A stretch of 64,000 nt of DNA from Pseudoxanthomonas gei (GTDB lineage Bacteria; Pseudomonadota; Gammaproteobacteria; Xanthomonadales; Xanthomonadaceae), in assembly GCF_010119615.1 (NCBI RefSeq), contig NZ_QOVG01000003.1:124001-188000 (forward strand), read 5' to 3'. The first letter of the stretch is position 1. Each line of letters opens with the position of its first letter. The notes under the pieces were generated by a model that did no database searches, was not told the origin of the DNA, and saw only the letters and a program-made list of their open reading frames with translations. Positions 51,804 through 60,053 of the stretch are shown piece by piece. The translations under genes and the position numbers were made by a program.

Positions 51804-53174
51804 CTACTGTACCCGGCGGCGCAGGTAGTTGAGCAAATCGATCCGCGTGATCAGTCCCAGGAAAGCATCGCCGTCGGTGATGATTGCAACCTGGCCCCGG
51901 TCGAAGACCGGCAGCAAGGCCTCGATCGGCGACTTGACGTCCAAGCGGTCCAGCTTGCTCACCATCGCGGTGGAGACGGGATCGCGGAAACGGTCCTCGT
52001 CGCCATACACATGCAGCAGCACGTCGCTTTCATCGACGATGCCGACCAGCTTCTCGCCTTCCATCACCGGCAGTTGCGAGACGTCGTACAGCTTCATGCG
52101 CTGGTAGGCGGTGGTCAGCAGGTCGGTCGGGCTGACCACCACGGTGTCCTTCTGGCTGTAGGGCCGCAGGATCAGGTCGCGCAGGTCGCCATGCTGGGCC
52201 CGTTCGATGAAGCCGTTGTCCAGCATCCAGTAGTCGTTGTACATCTTCGACAGGTACTTGTTGCCGGTATCACAGACGAACACCAGCACCTTCTTCGGCG
52301 TGGTCTGTTCCTTGCAGTATTTCAGCGCCGCCGCCAGCAGGGTGCCGGTGGAGGAACCGCCCAGGATGCCCTCCTTGGCCAGCAGCTCGCGCGCGGTCAG
52401 GAAGCTTTCCTTGTCGCTGATCGCGTAGGCTTTCTTGACCCGGGTGAAGTCGGAGATCTGCGGCAGGAAATCCTCGCCGATGCCTTCCACCATCCAGCTG
52501 CCGGACTTTTCGCTCAACGTGCCTTCGTTGATGTACTCGGTGAGGATCGAGCCGACCGGATCAGCCAGGATCAGTTCCACCTGCGGCGCATGCTGGGCGA
52601 AGGAGCGCGACAGGCCGGTCATGGTGCCGGAACTGCCGCATCCGAACACGATGGCATCCAGCTGGCCGTCCATCTGCCGCAGGATCTCCGGGCCGGTGCC
52701 GAACTCGTGCGCAGCGGGATTGTCCGGGTTGCCGAACTGGTTGATGAAGAACGCACCCGGTGTTTCGCTGGCGACGCGTGCGGCCAGGTCCTGGTAATAC
52801 TCCGGATGGCCCTTGGCCACGTCCGAACGGGTCAGGATGACCTCGGCGCCCATGGCCTTGAGGTTGAAGATCTTTTCCCGGCTCATCTTGTCCGGCACCA
52901 CCAGCACCAGCTTGTAGCCCTTCTGTTGCGCCACCAGGGCCAGGCCTATGCCGGTGTTGCCGGCAGTGCCTTCCACCAGCGTCGCGCCGGGCTTCAGGTC
53001 GCCGCGCTGTTCCGCCGCTTCGATCATCGACATGCCGATGCGGTCCTTGATGGAGCCGCCCGGGTTGGCACTTTCCAGCTTCAGGTAGACCTCGCACAGG
53101 CCGGTATCGAGGTGCTGGGCCCTGACGATGGGCGTTTCGCCGATGAGTTCGAGGACGGAAGAATGGATGGCCAT
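51804..53174 (-). CDS. cbs: cystathionine beta-synthase with C-terminal CBS pair
   Basis: 456 residues. Fold-type II PLP enzyme joining serine and homocysteine. The PLP lysine is Lys43 in NPGGSIKDRIGMSM; GTAGNTGIGLALVA and the glycine-rich GCGSSGTMTGLSRSF loop bind PLP phosphate. Residues about 335-456 are two CBS (Bateman) domains (VVSPTDLLTTAYQRMKLYDV; FDRGQVAIITDGDAFLGLIT). There is no haem-binding N-terminal extension. With the metB-like gene it makes a trans-sulfuration pair, here separated by a methyltransferase gene. Confidence 0.92.
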   Translation of the reverse strand: MAIHSSVLELIGETPIVRAQHLDTGLCEVYLKLESANPGGSIKDRIGMSMIEAAEQRGDLKPGATLVEGTAGNTGIGLALVAQQKGYKLVLVVPDKMSREKIFNLKAMGAEVILTRSDVAKGHPEYYQDLAARVASETPGAFFINQFGNPDNPAAHEFGTGPEILRQMDGQLDAIVFGCGSSGTMTGLSRSFAQHAPQVELILADPVGSILTEYINEGTLSEKSGSWMVEGIGEDFLPQISDFTRVKKAYAISDKESFLTARELLAKEGILGGSSTGTLLAAALKYCKEQTTPKKVLVFVCDTGNKYLSKMYNDYWMLDNGFIERAQHGDLRDLILRPYSQKDTVVVSPTDLLTTAYQRMKLYDVSQLPVMEGEKLVGIVDESDVLLHVYGDEDRFRDPVSTAMVSKLDRLDVKSPIEALLPVFDRGQVAIITDGDAFLGLITRIDLLNYLRRRVQ

Positions 53175-53250
53175 GCCGGAGGTGCGCTCGCGTGCAGCTT
53201 GTGGGTCCGGGATTATCGCATCGCCGGCGTGCCGCGACTTGCCGGGCGCC

Positions 53251-53278
53251 GAAAAGCAGAAACCCGCCGAAGCGGGCC
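53251..53278 (-). terminator. terminator after the DUF465 gene
   Basis: On the minus strand CCCGC-TTCG-GCGGG (53276-53263) is followed by TTTCTGCTTTT. A tetraloop hairpin of this type is a standard terminator in this family. Confidence 0.65.
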
Positions 53279-53301
53279 TTGCGATTGTGAGTGACGCGGA
53301 C

Positions 53302-53329
53302 GGCGACAGCCGACGAGGAGGCTGTCGCC
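53302..53329. repeat. 10-bp perfect hairpin
   Basis: GGCGACAGCC (53302-53311) pairs with GGCTGTCGCC (53320-53329) around an 8-base loop, just downstream of the DUF465 gene. No U-run. It may protect the mRNA end. Confidence 0.5.
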
Positions 53330-53357
53330 GCCCGCGACAATGGAACGCGGGGCGACG

Positions 53358-53576
53358 TCAGTGGGGTTTGGCGTCGTAGATTCGTATGAGCCGTTCTTTC
53401 GCTGCGAGCTTCTCGCGCTTCATCTGGCCCAGGGTGGTGTCGTCTATCGGAAGGACACCGAGTTCGGCATCGGTGACTTTCTTGTTGAGTTCGCGGTGTC
53501 GCTGGTAGAGCTGCTTGAACTCCGGGTCGGCTTTCATCAATGCGTCTATTTCGGTTTGCGGCTGTCCTTCGAACAT
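53358..53576 (-). CDS. YdcH family (DUF465) small protein
   Basis: 72 residues, MFEGQPQTEIDALMKADPEF, then FKQLYQRHRELNKKVTDAE and TLGQMKREKLAAKERL: the two-helix hairpin of the YdcH/DUF465 family, unknown function. A strong AGGAGG lies 9 bases before the ATG at 53576. The reading further upstream lacks family features. Confidence 0.88.
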   Translation of the reverse strand: MFEGQPQTEIDALMKADPEFKQLYQRHRELNKKVTDAELGVLPIDDTTLGQMKREKLAAKERLIRIYDAKPH

Positions 53577-53929
53577 GGCGTGAACCTCCTTCAGCAGAAA
53601 TACGAACGCCCCGGCCTTTGCAGGCACAGGGCGTTGGCTTGGGAGCGGAACGTCGGGCATTGACGGGTGCATTCCCCAAAATCACCCGCATTGGCCCGAT
53701 GGCCGACTGCGGTGTCCTCTGGTTGGTGCTTGGGCGTCATCGGCTCGAATCTCCGGTGAGCCAGGCGACGGGGGCCACCTGGGGTTATGACCCTACTCCC
53801 TGATTTCCACCCCGGCAACCCTGCTTGCAAGTGATTGATTGGATTGGGAAATACAGCCTCACCGGCCATTCCCGTAAACCCACCCAGATCAAGGGTATAC
53901 GGTACAAGTATTTGTTTTCCAAGCAAAAA
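53577..53929. other. 353-base region with lower GC and no confident gene
   Basis: Minus-strand sequence here is open from a TTG at 53926 to 53591 (111 residues, including RRLAHRRFEPMTPKHQPEDT), but it lacks an RBS or recognised domain. The stretch near 53820-53935 is more AT-rich than its surroundings. It may be a decayed mobile-element gene or only the leader of the DUF465 gene. Confidence 0.35.
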
Positions 53930-54805
53930 CTATTGCGCAACCACCACGTCCACCGCCCGCGCCCTGGTTCCCTCGCCCTTCGCGGCGGACTGCAGACGGG
54001 CCTTGGGAATTCCGGCCGCCACCAGCGCGTCACGGACCGCGTCGGCCTTGCGCTGGCCGGGCGTCTGCTTGTCGCCGAAGCCCTCGATCCGGGCCTTGGC
54101 CTTCGGGTTGGCCTGCAGGTAGGCGGCAAGTGCCGAAACGCTGGCCGAACCGGCAGCGGACAGCTTGGCCTGGCCGCTGCCGAAGGCTGCCGCGCCCAGG
54201 GTGAAGACTTCGCCCCGGTCCTCGAAGCGCGAGGCGGGCAGCTTGCTGCCCGACATCAGTTCGGCCTCCTGCCGCGCCAGCTGGGCTTCCTTCTGGCGTG
54301 CGGCGCCGAGTTTGGCGGTCTGCTGGCCGGCCACCGAGGTCAGCATGTCCTCGGCGTCCTGCCGGGCCAGGGTCTCGGCTTCGGCGGCGACCCGCAAGCG
54401 CTCGGCCTCCTCGGTCTGGATCTGGGCCTGGATGCGCAGGCGCTCGTTTTCCTGGCGGGCGCGGGCCGCTTCGCGGCGGCTGGCTTCCACCAGCAGTTCG
54501 CTGCGGGTGCGCTCCAGCCGGTCCGCTTCGCGGCGCGCCGCTTCAGCGCGGGCGGCGGTTTCTGCGATTTCGACGCGGCGGTCGGCAATGTAAAGCGCAC
54601 TGTCGCGCTGCTTGCCACGCGCCTTGGCCAGGGCAGCCACGGCCTGTTGCGCCTGCAAGCGCTCGAACGCGGCGAGCTCTGCCCGCTCCGGATCCGACTG
54701 CAGCATGACCAGGCGCTGGTTCAGGGCGACCACCTCGGGCCGCTCGGCCGACAGTGCCGGCAGCGCGGCCAGCAACAAGGCGCAGGCCAACAGGGGAGCC
54801 CTCAT
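53930..54805 (-). CDS. OmpA-family exported protein with central coiled coil
   Basis: 291 residues: signal peptide (to about 20), a long Ala/Glu/Arg-rich coiled coil (about 25-185), then an OmpA-like peptidoglycan-binding domain (about 200-291; FTLGAAAFGSGQAKLSAAGS, YLQANPKAKARIEGFGDKQT, QRKADAVRDALVAAGIP). It would span from another envelope component to peptidoglycan. ATGA overlap with the upstream DUF4398 gene implies joint function. Confidence 0.82.
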   Translation of the reverse strand: MRAPLLACALLLAALPALSAERPEVVALNQRLVMLQSDPERAELAAFERLQAQQAVAALAKARGKQRDSALYIADRRVEIAETAARAEAARREADRLERTRSELLVEASRREAARARQENERLRIQAQIQTEEAERLRVAAEAETLARQDAEDMLTSVAGQQTAKLGAARQKEAQLARQEAELMSGSKLPASRFEDRGEVFTLGAAAFGSGQAKLSAAGSASVSALAAYLQANPKAKARIEGFGDKQTPGQRKADAVRDALVAAGIPKARLQSAAKGEGTRARAVDVVVAQ

Positions 54806-55200
54806 CGGGCCGGCTCCAGGTCGAGGGTCCGCTGCAGTTCGCTGATTTCCTGGCGACGCTGCTGCACCTGGGCCTGGGCGATCGCTTCATTGCTGCGGGC
54901 CCGCGCGAGTTCCGCATCCACCGTCGCACGCAGGGCCAATTCGGGAGCCTGCCTGCGCTCGCGGCGGTCGGCGGCGGCCGCCTGCGCCTGGGCCAGCGCG
55001 CTGCGGGCCGAGGCCAGCAGGTCGGGCGCGTACTGGTCGGCGTCGGCCTGGTCGGCGCGGTTCACTGCCTGCTGCGCAACCGCCAGTTCCGGCACCGCTG
55101 CAACCTGGGAGTAGGCAGGCGCCGACAACGCGGCTCCCAATGCCATTGCGCCAACCATCACACACAGGGATCGGCGGAATTGTGCGAAGCTACGATTCAT
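54802..55200 (-). CDS. DUF4398 domain-containing exported protein
   Basis: 132 residues: signal peptide to about residue 31 (ALSAPAYSQ), then the DUF4398 helical segment (VAAVPELAVAQQAVNRADQA; YAPDLLASARSALAQAQAAA). DUF4398 proteins are periplasmic and commonly paired with an OmpA-like protein, as here. I chose the ATG at 55200; an in-frame ATG 12 codons earlier is possible. Divergent from pilU. Confidence 0.78.
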   Translation of the reverse strand: MNRSFAQFRRSLCVMVGAMALGAALSAPAYSQVAAVPELAVAQQAVNRADQADADQYAPDLLASARSALAQAQAAAADRRERRQAPELALRATVDAELARARSNEAIAQAQVQQRRQEISELQRTLDLEPAR

Positions 55201-55295
55201 TGGGAGTGCCGTGGCGTTAGGGGAATGCGCGGCCATTGTCGGAAGCCTGCGTCGCACATGCAACGGTGCGATGCCAATGTTGGGGAACATCGCAC

Positions 55296-56438
55296 ATGGA
55301 TATCGGCTACTTCCTGAAGCTGATGACGGAAAAGAACGCCTCGGACATGTTCCTGACCACCGGGGCACCCGTTTACATCAAGATCGAAGGCAAGCTCTAT
55401 CCGCTGGGCAACACCGGCCTGCCTGCCGGCATGGTCAAGAAGATCGCCTATTCGCTGATGGACGAAGGCCAGGTGCCGCAGTTCGAACGCGACCTGGAAC
55501 TCAACATGGCCCTGGCCGTGCAGGACGCAGGCCGCTTCCGCATCAACGTGTTCAAGCAGCGCGGTGAAGTGGGCATGGTTATCCGCGCGATCCGCAGCGT
55601 GATCCCCAGCATCGAGGAGCTGAGCCTGCCCGAAGTGCTGAAGGACATCATCATGACCCCGCGCGGGCTGGTGCTGCTGGTCGGCTCCACTGGCTCGGGC
55701 AAGTCCACCTCGCTGGCCTCGATGATCGACCACCGCAACAGCACCACCACCGGTCATATCCTCACCATCGAGGATCCGATCGAGTACCTGCACAAGCACA
55801 AGCAGTCCATCGTCAACCAGCGCGAAGTCGGCCTGGATACGCACGCTTTCCACAACGCGTTGAAGAACGCGATGCGCGAGGCGCCGGACGTGATCCTGAT
55901 CGGCGAGATCCTGGACGCCACGACCATGGAAGCGGCGATCGCCTTCGCCGAAACCGGCCACCTTTGCCTGGCCACGCTGCATTCCAACAACGCCGACCAG
56001 ACCATCGAGCGCATCCTCAACTTCTTCCCCGAGACTGCGCACAAGAACGTGCTGATGAACCTGGCGCTGAACCTGCGCGCCGTGGTGTCGCAGCGCCTGG
56101 TCAAGGGCAAGGACGGCCGCCGCATGCCCGCGGCCGAGGTCCTGATCAACACGCCGATGATCCGCGACCTGCTGCGCCGCGGCCAGGTGCACGAGATCAA
56201 GGCCGCCATGGAGGCTTCGCTGGAAGACGGCATGGAATCCTTCGACCAGTGCCTGTTCCGCATGGTCAAGGAAGGCCGCATCGAGCAGGAGGAGGCGCTG
56301 CGCGCCGCCGACTCACGCGATGGCCTGGCCCTGAAGTTCCGCCTGTCCGAAGGCAGCAGCGGCGAACACGACCCGTATGCCGATTACGACACCAGCGCTT
56401 CGTCGGGCCCGCCGCGCATCACCCAGGGATTTGGCTGA
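55296..56438 (+). CDS. pilU: PilU, PilT-dependent type IV pilus retraction ATPase
   Basis: 380 residues, starting MDIGYFLKLMTEKNASDMFL. Hexameric ATPase of the PilT/PilU family acting at the inner-membrane base of the type IV pilus. Walker A GSTGSGKSTSLASM near residue 130, Asp box ILTIEDPIEYLHKHKQS with the catalytic glutamate, His box CLATLHSNNADQTIERIL. The Walker-B segment reads VILIGEILDATTMEAA where PilT has GEMRDLET and many PilU have GEIR-RETME. pilT is not in the window. Confidence 0.92.
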   Translation: MDIGYFLKLMTEKNASDMFLTTGAPVYIKIEGKLYPLGNTGLPAGMVKKIAYSLMDEGQVPQFERDLELNMALAVQDAGRFRINVFKQRGEVGMVIRAIRSVIPSIEELSLPEVLKDIIMTPRGLVLLVGSTGSGKSTSLASMIDHRNSTTTGHILTIEDPIEYLHKHKQSIVNQREVGLDTHAFHNALKNAMREAPDVILIGEILDATTMEAAIAFAETGHLCLATLHSNNADQTIERILNFFPETAHKNVLMNLALNLRAVVSQRLVKGKDGRRMPAAEVLINTPMIRDLLRRGQVHEIKAAMEASLEDGMESFDQCLFRMVKEGRIEQEEALRAADSRDGLALKFRLSEGSSGEHDPYADYDTSASSGPPRITQGFG

Positions 56439-56474
56439 TCACGGGTAGCGCGCCTGCCCGAATCGCATGCAAGG

Positions 56475-56520
56475 TCCCGGTCACTTCCGCCATTGCGGAA
56501 GTGACCGGGAACCGCAATCT
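56475..56520 (+). terminator. strong hairpin after pilU
   Basis: A perfect 16-bp stem (56475-56490 with 56495-56510) with a CATT loop, 37 bases past the pilU stop. The following ACCGCAATCTTTC is only partly U-rich. It probably terminates pilU and, being symmetric, may serve the converging maiA as well. Confidence 0.75.
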
Positions 56521-56547
56521 TTCAAACACCTGGCCTAACCGCGGCCG

Positions 56548-57213
56548 CTACGCCAGCTGCTGCGCATCCGGCTGCTTGTCCGGCATGGCCTCGATGAACG
56601 CGGGCAATTCCAGGCAGGCCTGCTCGATCCGCCGGATGGTGGGAAACGCCGCCAGGTCCACGCCGAAACGGCGGGCGTTGAACACCTGCGGAATCAGGCA
56701 GCAATCGGCCAGTCCCGGCACTTGTCCATGGCAGAAGGCGCCCGTCGCCGGGTCGCTTTCCAGCAAGGCTTCCATGGCCTCGAAGCCTTCCACGATCCAG
56801 TGCTTGATCCACTCGTCGCGCTCGGCCTGGGGTACCCGCCAGGTCTGTTCGAAGTAGCGCAGCACGCGCAGGTTGTTGAGGGGATGGATGTCGCTGGCAA
56901 CCAGTTGCGCCAGGCCGCGCACCCGGGCGCGGTCACGCGCCGTCATCGGCAGCAGGCGCGGCGAAGGCCAGGCCTCGTCCAGGTATTCCAGGATGGCCAC
57001 CGACTGCCGGATCACGCGCACGCCGTGCATCAGCGTGGGCACCATGTGTTGCGGGTTCACGGCCACGTAGCCGGGCTGGTGCTGTTCGCCCCCGTCGCGG
57101 ACCAGGTGCACCGGCAGGGTCTCGTAGGCAAGCCCCTTGAGGTTCAGGCCGATGCGCACGCGATAGGCCGCACTGGAGCGCCAGTAGGAGTAAAGGCGTA
57201 GTTGCTCACTCAT
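56548..57213 (-). CDS. maiA: maleylacetoacetate isomerase
   Basis: 221 residues, zeta-class glutathione S-transferase fold. It isomerises maleylacetoacetate to fumarylacetoacetate in tyrosine breakdown. The active-site motif LYSYWRSSAAYRVRIGLNLK (SSxxYRVRI) is intact, and GLADCCLIPQVFNARRFGVD is typical of the C-terminal domain. AGGA sits 9 bases before the ATG. It follows fah by 97 bases on the same strand. Confidence 0.93.
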   Translation of the reverse strand: MSEQLRLYSYWRSSAAYRVRIGLNLKGLAYETLPVHLVRDGGEQHQPGYVAVNPQHMVPTLMHGVRVIRQSVAILEYLDEAWPSPRLLPMTARDRARVRGLAQLVASDIHPLNNLRVLRYFEQTWRVPQAERDEWIKHWIVEGFEAMEALLESDPATGAFCHGQVPGLADCCLIPQVFNARRFGVDLAAFPTIRRIEQACLELPAFIEAMPDKQPDAQQLA

Positions 57214-57310
57214 CGGCGATCCTGGCCTGTGGAAAACTGGCGGATGACGCTGTGGTGCATGGAATCAGGCCTGCGCATCACCGTTCTCGCATTTGCGCCC
57301 ATGCAGTGGT

Positions 57311-58300
57311 TCAGGGCAAGGGCTGGATCTCGATCCGTTGTTCGATCGCGCCAAAAATGGAAGTGCCATCACTATTTACCATCTCGATGCGCACCGTGTC
57401 GCCAAATTTCATGAAAGGCGTCGTTGGCTTGCCGTCGCGCAGGGTTTCCACCGTGCGCTTTTCGGCGAAACACGACGCGCCTTTCGAGGTGTCCACGTTG
57501 GCGATGGTCCCGGAGCCGACGATCGTGCCGGCAGACAGCGGCCGGGTCCTGGCGGCATGGGCCACCAGTTGCGAGAAGTCGAACTGCATGTCCACGCCGG
57601 CTTCCGGCGCGCCGAACCACTCCCCATTGACATGGGTGAGCAGCGGCAGGTGCAGCTTGTTGTCGCGCCAATGTTCGCCCAGCTCATCGGGTGTGACGAA
57701 GACCGGCGACAACGCCGATCGCGGCTTGGATTGCAGGAAGCCGAAGCCCTTGTTCAATTCACCCGGGATCAGGTTGCGCAGCGATACGTCGTTGACCAGG
57801 CCGATCAGCTGGATGTGCGCGGCAGCCTGGGCCGGCGTCACCGCCATGGGCACGTCATCGGTGATGACCACGATCTCGGCTTCCAGGTCGATGCCGTAGT
57901 CCTCGCTGACCACGCGCACTGCGTCACGCGGGCCATGGAAGCCGGCGCTGGTGGCCTGGTACATCAGGGGGTCGGTGTAGAAGCTCTCCGGCACTTCGGC
58001 GCCGCGCGCACGGCGCACGCGTTCGACGTGGGGAAGATAGGCGCTGCCATCGACGAACTCGTAAGCGCGCGGCAGCGGTGCGGCCAACGCCTGGAAATCA
58101 AGGGCGAAGATTCCATCGGAATCGCCACGGTCCAGCGATTCGGACAGGGCATTCAAGCGGGGGGCCAGGTTGGACCAGTCTTCCAGCGCGACCTGCAGGG
58201 TCGGCGCGATGCCGGTGGCCCGCACCGCGCGGGTGAGGTCTCGCGAGACGACGATGAGGGTGCCGTCGCGGCCGCCTTCCTTCAGTGAACCCAGTTTCAT
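57311..58300 (-). CDS. fumarylacetoacetate hydrolase family protein
   Basis: 329 residues. FAH fold with the metal-binding GIDLEAEIVVITDDVPMAVT and catalytic-type SAGTIVGSGTIANVDTSKG segments. Next to maiA, the probable reaction is fumarylacetoacetate to fumarate and acetoacetate, the last step of tyrosine catabolism. It is shorter than the eukaryotic FAH and belongs to the bacterial branch. It is the first gene of the pair. Confidence 0.88.
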   Translation of the reverse strand: MKLGSLKEGGRDGTLIVVSRDLTRAVRATGIAPTLQVALEDWSNLAPRLNALSESLDRGDSDGIFALDFQALAAPLPRAYEFVDGSAYLPHVERVRRARGAEVPESFYTDPLMYQATSAGFHGPRDAVRVVSEDYGIDLEAEIVVITDDVPMAVTPAQAAAHIQLIGLVNDVSLRNLIPGELNKGFGFLQSKPRSALSPVFVTPDELGEHWRDNKLHLPLLTHVNGEWFGAPEAGVDMQFDFSQLVAHAARTRPLSAGTIVGSGTIANVDTSKGASCFAEKRTVETLRDGKPTTPFMKFGDTVRIEMVNSDGTSIFGAIEQRIEIQPLP

Positions 58301-58328
58301 CCGAATCTCCGTTGGCTGCGTAGCGGCC

Positions 58329-58350
58329 TATTGTTTCAATTGTAACTAGC
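58329..58350 (-). promoter_or_regulatory. AT-rich candidate operator/promoter of fah-maiA
   Basis: TATTGTTTCAATTGTAACTA stands out as AT-rich in GC-rich sequence, 29-50 bases before the fah ATG. It contains the palindrome CAATTG and looks like a MarR-type site overlapping a promoter. No regulator gene is adjacent. Confidence 0.3.
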
Positions 58351-58446
58351 TAGCCCGCCGAGAGCACCTTGCCGAGCCGGACCGGCTGCCCAGCCCTTCT
58401 CGTCAAGGAGCAGCCGGGCAGGCCCCACAAGCAAATGGACACAGGG

Positions 58447-59184
58447 TCATTCGTCGCCCTGGAAGTTGCCCGCCCGGTAGGTCAGCACCAGCGTATCGCG
58501 GTAGCCGTAGTCCGCGGTCGGCTGGATAGGCGTGGATTCGTGAATCATCCGCGCATCGTCCAGCAGCATCAGGCTCCAGGGCTCGGTCAGGGTAAAGCGC
58601 TGGCCGTCGGGACCGTTGGCATCGAACACCCGCGTCTCGCCGCCACTGATGCCATGCCGCCCTACCAGCAGCACGGCGACCACGTCGACGCCATCGCGAT
58701 GGGCGCCTTCGGGCGTGGGCCTGCCAATGCCATCGGCGGTATCGATGCGGAACTGGTGTGCTTCCAGGTACCAGGCCTGCTGGCCCTTCAGCACATCGCA
58801 GATCCGGGCTATGGCCTTGAGCAGCGCATCCCACGCCGGCTGCACGAGCGTGCCGGGCCCGATCGGCTCGAACCAGCGGCGCATGCCGCCATGCAAGGCG
58901 TTGTATTCCTCCGACTGCCAATGGGCCCGATGCGGCGCGAGGGTCAGGGCGTCCTGATCGACCACGAAACACGAATGCCGACGCTTGCGGTAACTTCCCC
59001 CGTCCTTGAGGTAATGGTCCGGTTGCAGGTCGTCCCAGGCGGGGGTCAATGCCTCCAGCGCCTGCAGCTCAACACCACACAGCTGGGCTACGTCGGCGGG
59101 AGCCAGGACGGCATAGCCACGTTCGCGCAGGCACGCGGTGAGCTCGGTGATGCCGACGAAAGGAGGTGGAAAGCTGGTGACCAT
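58447..59184 (-). CDS. 2OG-Fe(II) dioxygenase family protein
   Basis: 245 residues resembling the PF10014 family, which includes the isoleucine 4-hydroxylase IDO. Iron ligands are suggested by GAHRDGVDVVAVLL (HxD) and ARMIHESTPI (distal His), and the 2OG arginine by RDTLVLTYRAGNF. It probably hydroxylates an amino acid, but the substrate is unknown. The ATG at 59184 fits the start; the upstream reading is unrelated. Monocistronic. Confidence 0.8.
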   Translation of the reverse strand: MVTSFPPPFVGITELTACLRERGYAVLAPADVAQLCGVELQALEALTPAWDDLQPDHYLKDGGSYRKRRHSCFVVDQDALTLAPHRAHWQSEEYNALHGGMRRWFEPIGPGTLVQPAWDALLKAIARICDVLKGQQAWYLEAHQFRIDTADGIGRPTPEGAHRDGVDVVAVLLVGRHGISGGETRVFDANGPDGQRFTLTEPWSLMLLDDARMIHESTPIQPTADYGYRDTLVLTYRAGNFQGDE

Positions 59185-59396
59185 GGAAGCCCCGATGCAA
59201 GTTTGAGCAGGTCTGGCGAAATCGAAGCCGTGAGTGGCGAGCCGCTCGAACCACGCAATTGCCAGGAACTGCAAAGATGCAGATTGTCGCCTGCTTTGCC
59301 TTCGACACGGCAAGGCATCGATTCAAACGGGATCGGCGGCGGCTCCGGGATGAAGCCCTGCGCAACTGCTCAGCCCTGCCCGCCCGCGCCTGAAAC

Positions 59397-59421
59397 GCAA
59401 AAACCCGCACAAGGCGGGTTT
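59397..59421 (-). terminator. rho-independent terminator of tRNA-Gln
   Basis: 8-bp stem (59401-59408 with 59414-59421) and 5-base loop; on the minus strand a run of five T starts inside the 3' arm. It lies 51 bases past the tRNA 3' end. Confidence 0.8.
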
Positions 59422-59471
59422 CTGCTGCGGGGGCGTGGCGCCTGCCCCTGCGATGGTACGTACGACTTGTA

Positions 59472-59546
59472 TGGCAGCCCCGGATGGATTCGAACCACCG
59501 AATGTCTGCGTCAGAGGCAGATGCCTTACCGCTTGGCGACGGGGCT
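59472..59546 (-). tRNA. tRNA-Gln (anticodon CTG)
   Basis: 75 bases including encoded CCA. Acceptor AGCCCCG/CGGGGCT, D-arm with GCCAAGCGGTAAGGC, anticodon stem TCTGC/GCAGA with loop CTCTGAC (anticodon CTG), T-arm GGTGG-TTCGAAT-CCATC and discriminator G. It decodes CAG. All arms pair, with one G-T in the T stem. Confidence 0.95.
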
Positions 59547-59562
59547 GTGTTGACTGGTTGAT

Positions 59563-59592
59563 AGTAAAGTCGACGGCTGCGCCGTCTGTCAA
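59563..59592 (-). promoter_or_regulatory. possible tRNA-Gln promoter
   Basis: A perfect TTGACA (59592-59587) is followed after 18 bases by TTTACT (59568-59563), 16 bases from the tRNA 5' end. The -35 box lies inside the small inverted-end element and the -10 spans its edge. The spacing and -10 are not ideal. Confidence 0.4.
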
Positions 59593-59640
59593 TGGTGGAT
59601 GCAAAAACCACTTTCCAGCCCGCTTGGCGGGCGACTTTAC
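59564..59640 (-). repeat. MITE-like inverted-end element, copy 2 (between tRNA-Gln and rpsI)
   Basis: Perfect 9-bp inverted ends (GTAAAGTCG at 59564-59572, CGACTTTAC at 59632-59640). Subterminal hairpins GACGGC-TGC-GCCGTC and GCCCGC-TTG-GCGGGC. Read on the minus strand it aligns with the copy at 17539-17637 (GTAAAGTCGCCCGCC, GGAAAGTG, GGCGCAGCCG, CGACTT). It is 22 bases shorter in the middle. No ORF. Confidence 0.7.
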
Positions 59641-59658
59641 CGTTTACTGCTTTACCGA

Positions 59659-60051
59659 TTAACGCTTCGAGAACTGGGTGGCGCGGCGAGCCTTGTGCAG
59701 GCCGACCTTCTTGCGCTCGACTTCGCGGGCGTCGCGGGTCATGAAACCGGCCTTGCGCAGTTCGGTCTTCAGGGTTTCGTCGTATTCCACCAGCGCGCGG
59801 GCGATGCCCAGACGGATGGCGCCGGCCTGGCCGGTGGTGCCGCCGCCGGAAGTGGTGGCCATGATGTCGAACGACTCGGTGTTCTTGGTCAGCTCAAGCG
59901 GCTGGCGCACGATCATGCGGGCGGTTTCGCGCCCGAAGAATTCGTCGAGCGGACGGCCGTTGACGCTGATGGCGCCGGTACCCTTGCGCAGGAACACGCG
60001 GGCGATGGAGGACTTGCGACGGCCGGTGCCGTAATTCTGGGTAATTGCCAT
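59659..60051 (-). CDS. rpsI: 30S ribosomal protein uS9
   Basis: 130 residues, ending with the typical RRATQFSKR basic tail that reaches the P site. [20 protein letters not shown] at the start and [20 protein letters not shown] are uS9 hallmarks. It follows rplM by 2 bases and shares its promoter. Confidence 0.98.
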   Translation of the reverse strand: MAITQNYGTGRRKSSIARVFLRKGTGAISVNGRPLDEFFGRETARMIVRQPLELTKNTESFDIMATTSGGGTTGQAGAIRLGIARALVEYDETLKTELRKAGFMTRDAREVERKKVGLHKARRATQFSKR

Positions 60052-60053
60052 GA

